Shown piece by piece: positions 44,595-55,930 of a stretch of DNA of 64,000 nucleotides. Positions within the stretch are counted from its first letter, which is position 1; each line of letters begins with the position of its first letter. The DNA is from Chryseobacterium tructae (lineage in GTDB: Bacteria > Bacteroidota > Bacteroidia > Flavobacteriales > Weeksellaceae). The DNA is taken from assembly GCF_030409875.1 (NCBI RefSeq), contig NZ_JAUFQR010000001.1, forward strand, positions 1,116,001-1,180,000, given 5' to 3'. Both the position numbers and the translations under genes were made by a program. Under the pieces are notes generated by a model. It was not told the DNA's origin and ran no database searches. It saw only the letters and a program-made list of their open reading frames with translations.

Positions 44595-47500
44595 ATGAGA
44601 AATCTTGTACAAACTGCAATAGACGAAAGACTCAAAGGTCTAAAGAATTACAAATCTTTGTTGAGCTTAAACAAAACGGAGTCAGATACTAATAAAGGCT
44701 ATAATGGAAGGCAAATATTAGAAATGTTCCAAAATTGCGAGGATGAGGGTGCCACTAAAGTTTCCATTTTTTTGGATACTGCAAATTGCACACTCCAAAT
44801 AAGCAATGATGGTGAGAAAGCATTTTCTATTGAAGGATATGATTCTCTTTTATATCCAGGGTTATCATCAAAAGTATCATCTGGTTATATAGGTAATAAA
44901 GGGTTGGGATTTAGGTCAATTATCAATTGGGCAGACGAAATTAAAATTGTTAGCAACGATTTTATAATTTCTTTTAAAGAAGAAAATAAAAAAGATATTC
45001 TTTTAAATTATTTAAATTATACCGAGGATCAGCTTGGGGAAATAAGAGAAAAAAGAAGATTAAAACCTAATGTGTATCCGATACCATTGCTTAATTGTGG
45101 GAAGATTTTAGATTTAGATGTGCCTCACTTGTATACCACAAGTGTAATTGTTCGCTATAAAAAGGAATATGAAAACGACATAAGAACACAGCTCGACAAT
45201 ATCAGTGCGATGACATTATTGTTTCTAAATAACATTACAGAGGTTGAAATCTCTGTTGATGGAGTTGTTAAAAATATAAATGTAAAAAGAGAAATAAATG
45301 CTTCCATAAGTAAAGTTACCCACTCTGGTAATGAATATTTTGTCATTGAAGATGATGGATTAATCGATGAAGATCTACTTCAAGAAAATGAATCAATAGA
45401 GGCTAAACGATACTCAGTAAAGATTGCATTTTCGAATGATCTTTCTTTGAAGGATAAGGTATTATACAACTACTTTAAGACTCAAATTCCTTTTGAGTTA
45501 CCATTTGTTGCTCACGCAAGTTTAGAACTTGATCAGAATAGAAATCACAGTACTGAATCTGCCATAAATCCTTTTGTTTTAGATAAATTGTTTCAGCTGC
45601 ATCTAAAATTAGTCGAAATATTAAAAAGTAAAAATAAAAAATCTTGGTTGCCCTATCAGTCTGTAAGTAATGATGATATTAACTTGTATGAGCCATACTC
45701 CAATATTATAAATGAATATTGGAGTGATTTTGTAGTTTTTCCAACTTTGATTGGAACCTATTTAAATTTAGATGAAGCAAAAAATGTAGGTAACGATATA
45801 GCTAAATTTTTAGATAAGTATCAATTAGGAAATATATTTCAAGAGCAAATTATGTTTTGTGATTTAGAAATAAATCCTCAGCAATACATTAAAAGTCCTG
45901 ATAACTTTACAGAAATTCTAGAATTAGTTGCAACCAATTTGACAATACAACAAAGAGCTGAATTCATAAAATTATTACTAAAATATTATCCTAATAAAAA
46001 GTTTAGCGTCTTAATAGATGAAGAGGAAACTTTAATAGATAAATATGACTATGTTTTTACGGATAAAACCGGTGATAATAAATCCTTAAAAGTTCCTTCG
46101 TATTCAAAAATAAGATTTTTACATTCTTCATTATTTCAACTGCTTATTGATGAACTGGATTTGCAATCTGAAACAAATAAATCAAGAATTCTAAAAGATC
46201 GCTTGGAAGGAATTTCTGATGTCCACTCTTTTGAACCTCAAACTGTAATTAAAAAAATTATTAGCGAAACCAATGATGTTTTAAAGAATAATCATAATTT
46301 CAAGATTCTCTTGAAAGAGTTCTACCAGACTGTGTTTCATAATTATAAAGCAAGAGAAGATAATCCTGATTTGGATTATGAAGCACAGATTCCTTGTTTA
46401 AATTTGTTGGATAAGATTGTTGATATTAAGTCTTTATCTTTATCTAAAGAGTTTATAGCGGGTGAAATCTCAGAAAAAATTTTTGGTGACTTATACGATA
46501 AAGGTTCTATTCTGAGTAGAATTGAAACCTTAGGTTTAGAAAATGAGGATATTGATGAAATAGAATTTTTTTTAATATGGTTAGGAATTAATCACACTTC
46601 AATTGTGGAGATAAAAACTAGCAATATTGATCAAGGCTATATTAACATCATAAACAAGAAAGAAAATATATGGGTAAACAAGTATGAATTATTTGATGTA
46701 AAATCATTGGATAAAATTGTTAACCAATTTAATGTAAATAATGTTATTGCGTGGTTAGCATCTGATAAGAAAATACTCGAAATCTTTAGTAATTTTTCCA
46801 GTACTAAATCTTACGATGAAAAAATAGGATATAGCCATTATGGCCAGAAAAACATTAATAGTTTTAAAAATTATATACTTTATACAATAGCACAACATTT
46901 TAATGTAAATAATTACTTGGTTACCAATAAAAAAGAGGAATGGTTTAATCCTTTTAAAATTGATTATGATTATTTGGCTGATATCAACAGTAAATTAGAT
47001 AAGAATGAGGTTGATAGAATTTTATCTTTTTTAGGAGCTAAAAAAGATTTTAATGATTTGGACTTATCCTATCTAAAATCAAAAACCCAAGAATTAGCAG
47101 ATAGAAACAATTCTAAAAGTGCACAAGTTTTTTACAAAAACTTAGTTGGACATTACAGAGTTAATGAAGAAAAAATTCTCAATGTTGATTTATATGCAAG
47201 AGTAGGAAGTAATATAGAAGTTAGAAAAAGTACAGAAATCTATTTCAGTGATCGAATTCAATTGCCAGAAAACTTAACAAATAAATTTCCAATTTTGTAT
47301 TATCCATCTCGTTCTGGAGGAGCTACTGCTATAGAACTTTTTGGACTTAAAAACCTAAATGATTTGGATTTAGACATTGTAGAAGTAGAATTTGACGATT
47401 TAATAAAAAGTGATTTCGAGCGATATATATTAAGTAGGATTCCTTTTATTTTAGCATATAGATTAGATAAAATCACTAAGGAAGACGTTAAAAGATCGCA

Positions 47501-49010
47501 GGTTCAGTTACTAAATAAATTGAAAGTAACGTGTTGTAATAAACTAATTGCGAGTATTGATGGAGAATCATTTGATATTGAAATGTATAGCTATATTTAT
47601 CAAAATGATCAGTTTTATATAAAAATTCCAATTAATACTTCTGTTGTAGAATTGAAGAAAAACAAACAATTCATTGATAGTCTCTCTGATATTTTCCTTA
47701 AAACGTTTGATACTTTAGATGAAAAAAAGACCTTTGAAACAATTTTAAGACAAAGTATTGATGATAATAATTATGACATTAATAACGACTTAGCCGAAGG
47801 AGTTTTAGAAGAAGCAAAAATTTTGTTAGGTGTTGTTAGTATTAGATTGTCTATTTGGAAATCAATTTTTAGAATTAAGAATATTGAAATACAGAGTGAT
47901 CTTACTGAAAATAATATTGAAGAACATATAACGATTAATTTTCCACAATTTAAAGAATATCGATTATTTCATTCTGATACAACATTGGATGAAATTGGAA
48001 TTATCCGATATGTATTAACTGATTTATCAATAAAGTTGGAAGAATATAATCAAGTCGCAGATTTTAAACTAAATTTTGATAAGTTGTTTCAAAAAGAACT
48101 TCAAGATTATTACAATAATTTGAAGAAGTCACTAAAAAACCAATTATGGTTAAATCTAAGTATTGAATACTCTGATAAGCAAAGAGAGTTTCTAAATTTT
48201 TTGTTTATAATAGAGCATTTGTTTGATAAAATAAACTTAAATGCTGTTTGTTCATCTTATAATTTTAATGAAATAATTTTATCACAATTAAAACAGCATT
48301 TACCATTTGTCAGTTTTGAATTAATTGATGATAGTAAGTTTCAAGACTATGACTCCATTGAAAAAAATATTAAAGAGTTTTTTTCTGATGATGAGTTATT
48401 TCAAATAAGAAAGGATTTACAACTTAATAGTTTAATTTATTTTGAAAATAATGTAGAGTTAATTAAAAGCGAACTTTTAGAAACACGCAATAACAATGTA
48501 TCTAATAATAGTGAATATAAACTTGACTCAAATATTCCTGCCGAATTAATAGAAGATTTTGAAATTGAAATTGATTCTTCAAATTTCTCCGGAAGCTCAG
48601 ATAATCCTTGGTTAGGTGGAAGTGATGAACTTTCCACAAGTGGAAAGAAGAAATTAGGGCTTAATGTGGAAGAAATTGTAAAAAAATATTTAGATAGCCA
48701 ACCATCTACATATGCAAAAGTAGAACACATTTCAAAAACAAGCGAGGGAGAGCATTATGATTTAAAGTATTATGATTTAAATAGTGAAAAAATGAAATTT
48801 GTCGAATGTAAATATTTCAATGGAACATCTTTTTATTTATCCAGAGAAGAAAAACATTTTGCTGAAAATAATTTTGACCAATATGAAATTTGGTTGGTAA
48901 ATAAAGACTCTAAAATCTATTGTATAAAAAATATTGCTGATCTTGGAGAGTTGCAACCTCTGACATATAGAGTTAACATAAAATTAAAAACTTATGCCAT
49001 CACAAACTAA
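44595..49010 (+). CDS. GHKL ATPase / DUF3883 protein (NO VEIN-like), candidate defence gene
   Basis: The 1471-residue protein opens with a GHKL/Hsp90-like ATPase fold of the sacsin/NO VEIN type: the N-box in ILEMFQNCEDEGATKVSIFL, D-G loop LQISNDGEKAFS and the lid glycines in GYIGNKGLGFRSIINW. A middle region of about 1000 residues is uncharacterised. The C-terminus (about 1360-1471) is DUF3883, a PD-(D/E)xK-like nuclease fold, with GEHYDLKYYDLNSEKMKFVE followed by CKYF (E-x-K). Such ATPase-DUF3883 fusions recur in defence islands. It overlaps hsdR by 17 bases, so it is co-translated with the restriction subunit. Confidence 0.8.
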   Translation: MRNLVQTAIDERLKGLKNYKSLLSLNKTESDTNKGYNGRQILEMFQNCEDEGATKVSIFLDTANCTLQISNDGEKAFSIEGYDSLLYPGLSSKVSSGYIGNKGLGFRSIINWADEIKIVSNDFIISFKEENKKDILLNYLNYTEDQLGEIREKRRLKPNVYPIPLLNCGKILDLDVPHLYTTSVIVRYKKEYENDIRTQLDNISAMTLLFLNNITEVEISVDGVVKNINVKREINASISKVTHSGNEYFVIEDDGLIDEDLLQENESIEAKRYSVKIAFSNDLSLKDKVLYNYFKTQIPFELPFVAHASLELDQNRNHSTESAINPFVLDKLFQLHLKLVEILKSKNKKSWLPYQSVSNDDINLYEPYSNIINEYWSDFVVFPTLIGTYLNLDEAKNVGNDIAKFLDKYQLGNIFQEQIMFCDLEINPQQYIKSPDNFTEILELVATNLTIQQRAEFIKLLLKYYPNKKFSVLIDEEETLIDKYDYVFTDKTGDNKSLKVPSYSKIRFLHSSLFQLLIDELDLQSETNKSRILKDRLEGISDVHSFEPQTVIKKIISETNDVLKNNHNFKILLKEFYQTVFHNYKAREDNPDLDYEAQIPCLNLLDKIVDIKSLSLSKEFIAGEISEKIFGDLYDKGSILSRIETLGLENEDIDEIEFFLIWLGINHTSIVEIKTSNIDQGYINIINKKENIWVNKYELFDVKSLDKIVNQFNVNNVIAWLASDKKILEIFSNFSSTKSYDEKIGYSHYGQKNINSFKNYILYTIAQHFNVNNYLVTNKKEEWFNPFKIDYDYLADINSKLDKNEVDRILSFLGAKKDFNDLDLSYLKSKTQELADRNNSKSAQVFYKNLVGHYRVNEEKILNVDLYARVGSNIEVRKSTEIYFSDRIQLPENLTNKFPILYYPSRSGGATAIELFGLKNLNDLDLDIVEVEFDDLIKSDFERYILSRIPFILAYRLDKITKEDVKRSQVQLLNKLKVTCCNKLIASIDGESFDIEMYSYIYQNDQFYIKIPINTSVVELKKNKQFIDSLSDIFLKTFDTLDEKKTFETILRQSIDDNNYDINNDLAEGVLEEAKILLGVVSIRLSIWKSIFRIKNIEIQSDLTENNIEEHITINFPQFKEYRLFHSDTTLDEIGIIRYVLTDLSIKLEEYNQVADFKLNFDKLFQKELQDYYNNLKKSLKNQLWLNLSIEYSDKQREFLNFLFIIEHLFDKINLNAVCSSYNFNEIILSQLKQHLPFVSFELIDDSKFQDYDSIEKNIKEFFSDDELFQIRKDLQLNSLIYFENNVELIKSELLETRNNNVSNNSEYKLDSNIPAELIEDFEIEIDSSNFSGSSDNPWLGGSDELSTSGKKKLGLNVEEIVKKYLDSQPSTYAKVEHISKTSEGEHYDLKYYDLNSEKMKFVECKYFNGTSFYLSREEKHFAENNFDQYEIWLVNKDSKIYCIKNIADLGELQPLTYRVNIKLKTYAITN

Positions 49011-52000
49011 CGAACTCGCCCTCGAAACTGCCATAGAAAAAGCACTCTGCGGTAATTCGACAGAAGATATAAAAAGCGGAATTGTTTCAGAACCTAATGA
49101 GCCTTACAGTGGCAACGGTTATCGAATTGGCAATCCTACAGGTTTCAATGCAAAATATGCATTGGATGAGGTGCGTTTTTGGGATTTTCTGGAGACGACA
49201 CAAAAAAAAGAATTAGAAAAACTTAAACGACAGTCTGACTGGAAAATAAAAGTGCTTGACCGTTTTGATAAGCTGGTGAAAAAGTATGGTATTCTGCGTC
49301 TGCTTCGTAAAGGTTTAGCAGTAGATGATGCGCATTTACTTTGTTTTATGTAGCGCCTCTGCAGAACAGCAGTCAAAGCATTAAAGATAATTTTGAGAGT
49401 AATCAGTTCATCGTTACCCGACAATTGAAATATTCGGTTGCCAATCCATTGGAAGAAATTGATATGGTGATTTTCATCAATGGTATTCCTATTTCAACCA
49501 TAGAACTGAAAAACCATTGGACAGGACAAAATGCCAAAGTACACGGTGTAAACCAATACAAACATAAGCGAGATATTGCTCAGCCTTTGCTGAATTTTGG
49601 AAGATGTATCGTTCACTTTGCAGTCGATACCGATGAAATCTATATGACTACCAAACTGGATGGATCGAACACGTTTTTCCTGCCGTTTAATCTCGGTAAT
49701 AATTACGGAAAAGGCAATCCGCCAAATCCTTTCGGACATAAAACTGCTTATTTCTGGCAGGATGTTTTGCGAAGAGAAAGCATTGCCAATATTATTCAGC
49801 ATTTTGTACGGTTTGACGGTGCAGAAAATGATGCACTGAGCAAAAAGAATTTATTCTTTCCGCGATACCATCAGCTGGATGTCGTGCGAAGACTGATAAA
49901 AGACACCACTCAAAAAGGTGCTGGAGAAACTTATTTGATTCAGCACAGTGCTGGTTCCGGCAAGTCCAATTCCATTACGTGGCTTGCTTATCAATTGATA
50001 GAAGCTTATCCTGAAAGTGAAGCAGTTGCAGGAAGCAAAAATACCAATCAGCCTTTGTTTGATTCTGTAATTGTGGTTACCGACCGAAGATTGTTGGACA
50101 AACAACTTCGGGATAATATTAAAGAATTTTCAGAAGTTAAAAACATTGTTGCGCCTGCGTACAGGTCTTCAGATTTAAAGTCAGCTCTGGAAAACGGTAA
50201 AAGAATTATCATTACCACTATTCAGAAATTTCCATTTATTCTTGATGGCATTGCTGATATGAGCGGTAAACAATTTGCCGTAATTGTGGATGAAGCACAC
50301 AGTTCGCAATCAGGTACTGCAGCAGATAAATTGAATGAAGCCATTGGAAATAAAGGCGAAGATACAGATGCAGTCGATTATCAGGATAAAATTCTTGAAG
50401 CGATGAAAGCAAGGAAGATGACTAAAAATGCTTCCTACTTTGCTTTTACCGCAACACCAAAAAATAATACGCTGGAGAAATTTGGGGTTAAACAGGAAGA
50501 CGGTTCTTTCAAACCTTTTCATTTGTATTCGATGAAACAGGCAATTGAAGAAGGATTTATTCTGGATGTTTTAGCCAATTACACAACGTACAAAAGTTAC
50601 TATGAAATAGAAAAATCAATAGAGGATAATCCTCTGTTTGATACAGGTAAAGCACAGAAAAAACTGCGGGCTTATGTAGAAAAACACAAGCAGACCGTTG
50701 GTACAAAAGCTGAAATAATGCTGGACCATTTTGCGGGTTCGATAGTAAATAAAAAGAAGTTGAGCGGTAAAGCCAAAGCAATGGTTGTTACCCAAAGTAT
50801 CGAATCGGCTATCCGTTATTATCAGGCTTTACAACAATTGTTAATTGGCAGAGGAAATCCTTTCAAAATTGTCATTGCTTTTTCAGGAACAAAGGAAGTG
50901 GATGGTATTGAATATACCGAAGCTCAAATGAATGGTTTTCCGGAAAGCGAAACCAAAGATAAATTTGATGAAGACGAATACAGAATGCTGGTGGTTGCCA
51001 ATAAATACCTGACCGGATTTGACCAACCCAAACTATCTGCAATGTATGTAGACAAGAAGCTACAAGGCGTTTTGGCAGTGCAAACTTTATCAAGATTAAA
51101 CCGTTCTGCCAACAAGCTGGCTAAAAAAACCGAAGACCTGTTTGTGTTGGATTTCTTCAATACTGTGGAAGATATTAAAACTTCGTTTGATCCTTTTTAT
51201 ACTTCCACAACTTTGAGCAGTGCTACGGATATCAATGTGCTGCACGAACTGAAAGACAGTTTGGATGATTCCGGAATTTATGAGCAGTCGGAAGTTGAAG
51301 ATTTCAATGAGAAATATTTTAATAAGGTTGACGCTCAGTTTTTAAGTCCAATAATTGATGTGGCAGCACAACGATTTGTTTCGGACTTAGAATTAGAAGA
51401 AAAGGAAAAAGCCGACTATAAAATTAAAGCAAAACAGTTTGTAAAGATCTACGGACAAGTTGCAGCTATTTTACCTTATGAAATGGTATCTTGGGAAAAG
51501 CTGTTTTGGTTTTTAAAGTTCCTTATCCCAAAATTAAAGATTGAAGATAAGGACATTGATTTGCTGGATAAGCTTTTAGAATCTGTAGATTTATCAACCT
51601 ATGGTTTGGAAAGAGTGAAGCTAAACTCATCAATTTCACTTAACGATGATGAATCTGTAGTTGATCCTCAAAACCCTAATGTAAGAGGTGCTCACGGACA
51701 AGAAGAAAAAGATGAATTAGAAAATATAATTAATGGTTTTAATGAAAAATGGTTTCAAGGTTGGGAAGCTACACAGGAAGAGCAACGTGTAAAGTTTATA
51801 TCATTAATTGATGCTGTTCAGAAGCATCAAGATTTTCAAATTAAATATGCACAAAACACAGATGATCAAAATAGAGATTTAGCATTTAAAAAAATTGTTG
51901 ATGATGAAATGTCCCGCCGAAGAAAAGTAGATATGGATCTATATAAAATGTACGCACAAGACTCTTCCTTTAATCAAGCGTTTATGAATGCTTTAAAGCA

Positions 52001-52019
52001 AGGTTTAAATGCAAGATAA
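48994..52019 (+). CDS. hsdR: Type I restriction endonuclease subunit HsdR (frameshifted in this sequence)
   Basis: The corrected product has about 1008 residues. The nuclease domain (about 60-230) has the PD-(D/E)xK core PLEEIDMVIFINGIPISTIE then LKNHW. The SF2 motor has Walker A HSAGSGKSNSITWLAYQ, the DEAH box AVIVDEAHSSQ and the helicase motif YFAFTATPKNNTLE. It translocates DNA and cuts unmodified sites in the HsdRMS complex. A T is missing from the run at 49335-49337; restoring it changes the stop into ...AHFTLFYVAPLQNSSQS. It starts inside the preceding gene. Confidence 0.92.
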
Positions 52020-52037
52020 TTAGAAATAAGTTGTACT

Positions 52038-52808
52038 ATGACCCACACCTACCGCATTGCCCTCCTAGAAGATAACCTGAAACAACTACATAAGTTAGAA
52101 TCCTATCTCAACCAAATCCCCAATGTTCACATTGTGCTGAAAAGCAGAGATTCTGATCAATTCTTTCAGGAACTGCTTAATGCGCACCCTGATATTTTGA
52201 TTGCAGATCTTGATCTGGGGAATGATAGCATGACAGGAATGGAAGTGGCTCAGGATATTAAAATACCTGTATTTTTTGCCAGCGTCAATACTTCTGAATA
52301 TGTTGAAGACATAGAAGATTTAAAACGTGATGCCGAAATCTGTGTCGATCATATTACCAAACCGTTCAGCGAGGATCAGTTTGTAAAAAGTTTTAAAAGG
52401 TTCCTTCAGGAGGTAGCCTATTTCAGTCCGCCACAATATGTTTATTTGGATTTTGAGAAAACTAAGAAAAATCGTGTTCGTATAGATGATATTGTTTATC
52501 TCTGTGCAGATAAAAAAGAAGGTTCAGATTCTAATAATAAACAGATTCATTTCATCAACAGAAGTCCTGCTATCCTTATTGATTTTTCATTTACAAAAAT
52601 GGAAGAGAAAGGATTGCTTAAATCTCAGTTTGTCACCATTCACAAAGCTTTCAGAGTAAATAAAAAATATTTGAAACATTATCATTCCAAAACTTCCACT
52701 GTGGAGATTCACATATTTGATGTGACAGATAAGACAAAATGTCATCAGCTTCCGGTGTCAGAAAATAAACAACCTGTCATAAGAAAGATGCTGCGTCATC
52801 CGCTTTGA
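52038..52808 (+). CDS. LytTR-family response regulator
   Basis: The 256-residue protein has a receiver domain (about 1-125) with the phosphoacceptor aspartate in DILIADLDLGNDSMTGMEVA and a lysine near TKPFSEDQF. A LytTR DNA-binding domain follows (about 150-250; RIDDIVYLCADKKEGSD, FVTIHKAFRVNKKYLKHY). No histidine kinase gene is adjacent, so the partner is elsewhere or lost. It follows hsdR by 18 bases and may be read through with it. Confidence 0.85.
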   Translation: MTHTYRIALLEDNLKQLHKLESYLNQIPNVHIVLKSRDSDQFFQELLNAHPDILIADLDLGNDSMTGMEVAQDIKIPVFFASVNTSEYVEDIEDLKRDAEICVDHITKPFSEDQFVKSFKRFLQEVAYFSPPQYVYLDFEKTKKNRVRIDDIVYLCADKKEGSDSNNKQIHFINRSPAILIDFSFTKMEEKGLLKSQFVTIHKAFRVNKKYLKHYHSKTSTVEIHIFDVTDKTKCHQLPVSENKQPVIRKMLRHPL

Positions 52809-52833
52809 TTCCTCAGAAAAACGATTTTGTTCC

Positions 52834-52873
52834 TGCGCTTCCGTTCTTGTTTCCGGAGGCGCATTTTTTTTGG
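52834..52873 (+). terminator. Terminator after the LytTR gene
   Basis: TGCGCTTCCG...CGGAGGCGCA (one G-T pair), followed by T8. Confidence 0.65.
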
Positions 52874-52977
52874 TTTTTGGATTTTTATTTGATGGACGTG
52901 TGGGGTCGACAAATTAAAAATGCGGAATCCGAAAAGCATAAAGAGTAGGAAAATTAAAAAAAAACCAATTAAAAAAT

Positions 52978-53187
52978 ATGGGTAACTCAAAATCTGACTT
53001 AGACAACTATTCAAATCAATTAAATCCAAACAATGATGCTTATTGGCAATCAAGAGGTCTTGATGAAAGGCCAGATGATTCGGATGACGATGATTCAAAT
53101 TCTAAAAATTCTAATTATGATGATTCGGACGATTATTGGGATGATGATGCCTATGAACCTTTCGGAGATTCGGGTGATTATGATTGA
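52978..53187 (+). CDS. Small acidic hypothetical protein
   Basis: The 69-residue protein has a conserved-looking N-terminus (LDNYSNQLNPNNDAYWQSRG) and an Asp/Ser-rich low-complexity tail (DDSDDDDSNSKNSNYDDSDD). It probably has no fold of its own. A hairpin terminator follows 9 bases after the stop, which supports a real transcription unit. The function is unknown; the NQLNPNN-Y-W-SRG pattern is one I associate with small flavobacterial proteins. Confidence 0.55.
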   Translation: MGNSKSDLDNYSNQLNPNNDAYWQSRGLDERPDDSDDDDSNSKNSNYDDSDDYWDDDAYEPFGDSGDYD

Positions 53188-53196
53188 TAAAGTTAT

Positions 53197-53223
53197 GACG
53201 TGTTTTTAACACGTCTTTTTTAT
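53197..53223 (+). terminator. Terminator after the small acidic protein
   Basis: GACGTGTT-TTT-AACACGTC, then T6. Confidence 0.85.
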
Positions 53224-53276
53224 TTAAAATTGTGGTAGCTTTCAAGTGCAAATCGAAATTGAAACCGTCAAAAAAA

Positions 53277-53411
53277 ATGCAAATTTCTACTGAAGCCTAT
53301 GTTCAACTTCTCGTATGTTCAAGAAATCAATCAAACTGCAGGATTACTGACACGTTAGCTAGTTTGAATTTGCTAATTGCATCGAGTAATCCCAATGAAA
53401 TGAAACTGTGA
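53277..53411 (+). CDS. Possible small protein (44 aa)
   Basis: ATG 53277 opens a frame of 44 codons beginning MQISTEAYVQLLVCSRNQSN. It is preceded by an A run rather than a clear ribosome site, and no family is visible. The frame may be chance or the remnant of a longer gene. Confidence 0.2.
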   Translation: MQISTEAYVQLLVCSRNQSNCRITDTLASLNLLIASSNPNEMKL

Positions 53412-53511
53412 AAAAATTGGTTATCAGTGTTTTAAATAGGAATAGATAGGCTGATGAATGATAAAATGTAAATGTTCAGTATATATTTTCACAAATTACA
53501 CTTATAAATCA

Positions 53512-53527
53512 GTATCTTATTTGTACC
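53512..53527 (+). other. Candidate right attachment site of the accessory island
   Basis: GTATCTTATTTGTACC matches 26374-26389 at 14 of 16 positions, in the same orientation. If both are att sites, the island would be about 27.1 kb. A terminator-like hairpin (53616-53656) resembling the one after dnaK lies about 90 bases beyond. The match is short and imperfect. Confidence 0.25.
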
Positions 53528-53615
53528 TTAAAATTATAACTAATTGATTTTCAGTATTGGTTATTTTTGAAGAAGTGAAGTAATTAGAGATCAATAACGA
53601 TTACTATATAGTATT

Positions 53616-53656
53616 AAATCGCGGTAAACTAACTGTTTATCGCGATTTATTTTTTT
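53616..53656 (+). terminator. Hairpin resembling the dnaK terminator
   Basis: AAATCGCGGTAAAC / GTTTATCGCGATTT (one mismatch) plus T residues. It has the same shape and similar sequence as 26283-26321. No gene ends immediately upstream. Confidence 0.6.
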
Positions 53657-53778
53657 ATATAAAAATGATTTCACTGTTTAGAAAAAGGAGAACCTTCATT
53701 AGAAAGTCCCCCTTTAGCTTTTTATGGTATATTATAGTGTTTACAAATTGATCGGTAATAGCTTTGATGTATTTGCTG

Positions 53779-54946
53779 TTATCTTAATCTTTGTACCAGA
53801 ACCATACTTCTCAGTGAATTTCCGACACCTGGGCTTGCAGAGGATGCAACACTAAAGTTATTAGAAGATCCTCCACGCTGAACTGTGAAATCCAAAGGTT
53901 GACGACTATTCATAATGACGTAATCGCTGAAGAGATATCCTGCATTGATTCGAGAATTGGTAGAAATCAGAAAGAGAATATTCCCTGTTATTAACAATTG
54001 CTTTTACAAAAAAAGTATTATCTCTGCTTTCAGCAGCAAAGACTCCTACCAGCCTTACTTCCACTTTGTATACTCCCGCATCCAGCATAATCTGTCTTGT
54101 CGTTCTGGTTGGCGCGCCATTATTTGCTGTTATGGTAGTACTTGCTCCCAATTGTCCGTTAACGACGGTGTTGATAACGTTACTTGAGCCATTGGGAGCA
54201 TCGTTTGCTGTATCATTTAATATAATTGGGCTTTCTGTTGCGGTTATGTTGAGTGAGTTTATAGGAATTCTCATAATCTGACCTTCTACAGAAACCGAAT
54301 TATTCTGGAATACATTTCCGCTTCCATCTACAACCAATCCTCTTGAGGAAGTACCTGTAGGCAAAGTAGCAAGGCTTCTAAATCCTACTGCTGCATTATT
54401 TGCATTCACATCCAGTCTTAGGGTCGGAGATGTTGTACCTATTCCCACTCTATGATTAGTAGCATCAACACTTAAAGTAGTTCCATCTACAGAAAAAGCA
54501 TTTACAGCCGACCCCGTAAAGGCTAATGTATTGCCTCCTTGTGTAACAGTTCGGCTTCCGGTAAGTGTTCCGTTTGCATTATAGATATTATCGGGAGTTC
54601 CGTTCGTTATTTTTTGCCATGATGAGCCATCAAAATAGTAATAGCCTATTGTTGTGATATTGGCTCTTTGTCCACTTGTATTCCCTGCGCTTATATCTGT
54701 TACGTAAATGAGAGAGCCTCTTTGATCTGCTCCATAGGATGCTGTATTGGCGGTAAGTTCAGCCCTGGTTACACGAGGTGCCTGAAGACCCAGCTGTTGT
54801 GCATTGTCAGTAATATTTCCGTTGGTGTCCCGCTTGGCACTCACATCCATTGTGGTTTTGGGTGTGGGTGTATTAATTCCTACCTGAGCATGTGAATAAA
54901 AGCTCATGAAAAAGAATGTCAGAACTGGTAAAATGTTTTTTTTCAT
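53779..54946 (-). CDS. Secreted protein of the flavobacterial surface type (frameshifted in this sequence)
   Basis: The corrected product has about 388 residues with signal peptide ILPVLTFFFMSFYSHA. The body has the tail-fibre-like pattern common in flavobacterial exported proteins: QVGINTPTPKTTMDVSAKRD near the mature start and RVGIGTTSPTLRLDVNANN in the middle. The last part (after about residue 320) is in another frame: NSRINAGYLFSDYVIMNSRQ to the final SLRSMVLVQRLR. The break is near 53950-53985; a deletion of two A (or an insertion of one base) would rejoin the frames as VNNREYSLSDF...NSRINAGY. No T9SS domain is obvious. Confidence 0.72.
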
Positions 54947-55930
54947 AATAGAGTGATTTTCTTGAATGATGCTGTTTCAGCGAAATCTTAAAATTTTGGT
55001 TGATGAGTTTACTCATCGCAATTTTATAAAAAATATAAAGTTTATCAAGAAAAGAAGGGCCGGACATAAATACGACGCTTTGTTAATTGGCTGATAATTA
55101 GAAACTAAATTTATGAAGTGAATTTGTTTTGTATCTTTTTTGTCTACAATAACTGATATTAGGATAGATAGGAGACATATATCCTACATTGTTGATTAAT
55201 GTTTTGATTATCAATAATAAATGAACTTTAGAATATGCTGAAAATGATTGATAGAAAAATATATTTATAAAATGAAAATAGTTTTTTCTGACACAAAAAA
55301 TCAATAGAAAATAGAAAAAATCAACATTTTTTTTTAGAATAATTAATTCTGAGTTACAAATTAAAAGATTGTGTGAAGTCAAAATATAAATGCTTTAAAT
55401 CAAATTACCTTAAAAAATAAAAACAGATTGACGTGTATTCTTAGGCCTCTCATGACGTTATTGCATCATAAATTCTTATCTCGGATTTACGTTAAAATTT
55501 GGATATTCAAGATTTGCAGAAGCAGATTCAAAATAGATGGTTATGTGTTATTCTAAAAATGCCTGAATTTCTAAAGCATTTAATCATATTCCAGTTTCGG
55601 CTAAAAATTACTTTAAAATTGTCACAAAGTAATCGTGATGTGTGTCTTTATTTCTGAAATACATTAAAGTGTTTTTGTTATGTTGAAATTCTAGCTTTAG
55701 AAGAGTATGTTTTGTTTCCGGAGATGAGATCCTTGTTGGAAGATTTTGCTTTAGAAAATATCAAACCATCAGATGCAAAGCTATAGATCAGATCGCAAAA
55801 ATTGCTTATGAAAACGAGACCGAATTATTGAAACTATCTTCTATTCAATAGCTCTTATAAACTCAATACAATGGAAAGGGGTTTTCTTTTTATCCTTTAT
55901 TCATTATAACAAGAATAAAAATTTTTATAT
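54947..55930. other. Long gene-poor stretch before the azoreductase gene
   Basis: Almost 1 kb of very AT-rich sequence. One short piece near 55700 (LEEYVLFPEMRSLLEDFALE, then QIAKIAYENETELLKLSSIQ across a stop) reads like a decayed protein end, with no recognisable family. I see no RNA gene. Confidence 0.4.

Larger units (their letters stand above)
53412..53778. other. Gene-poor stretch at the right edge of the accessory island
   Basis: It holds the candidate right attachment site (53512-53527) and a terminator-like hairpin (53616-53656). No gene is supported. Confidence 0.4.

Noticed and set aside
53779..53997. A separate small gene on the minus strand
   Set aside because: It continues the C-terminal part of the 346-residue frame upstream in another phase and has no start context; it is the tail of the same protein.
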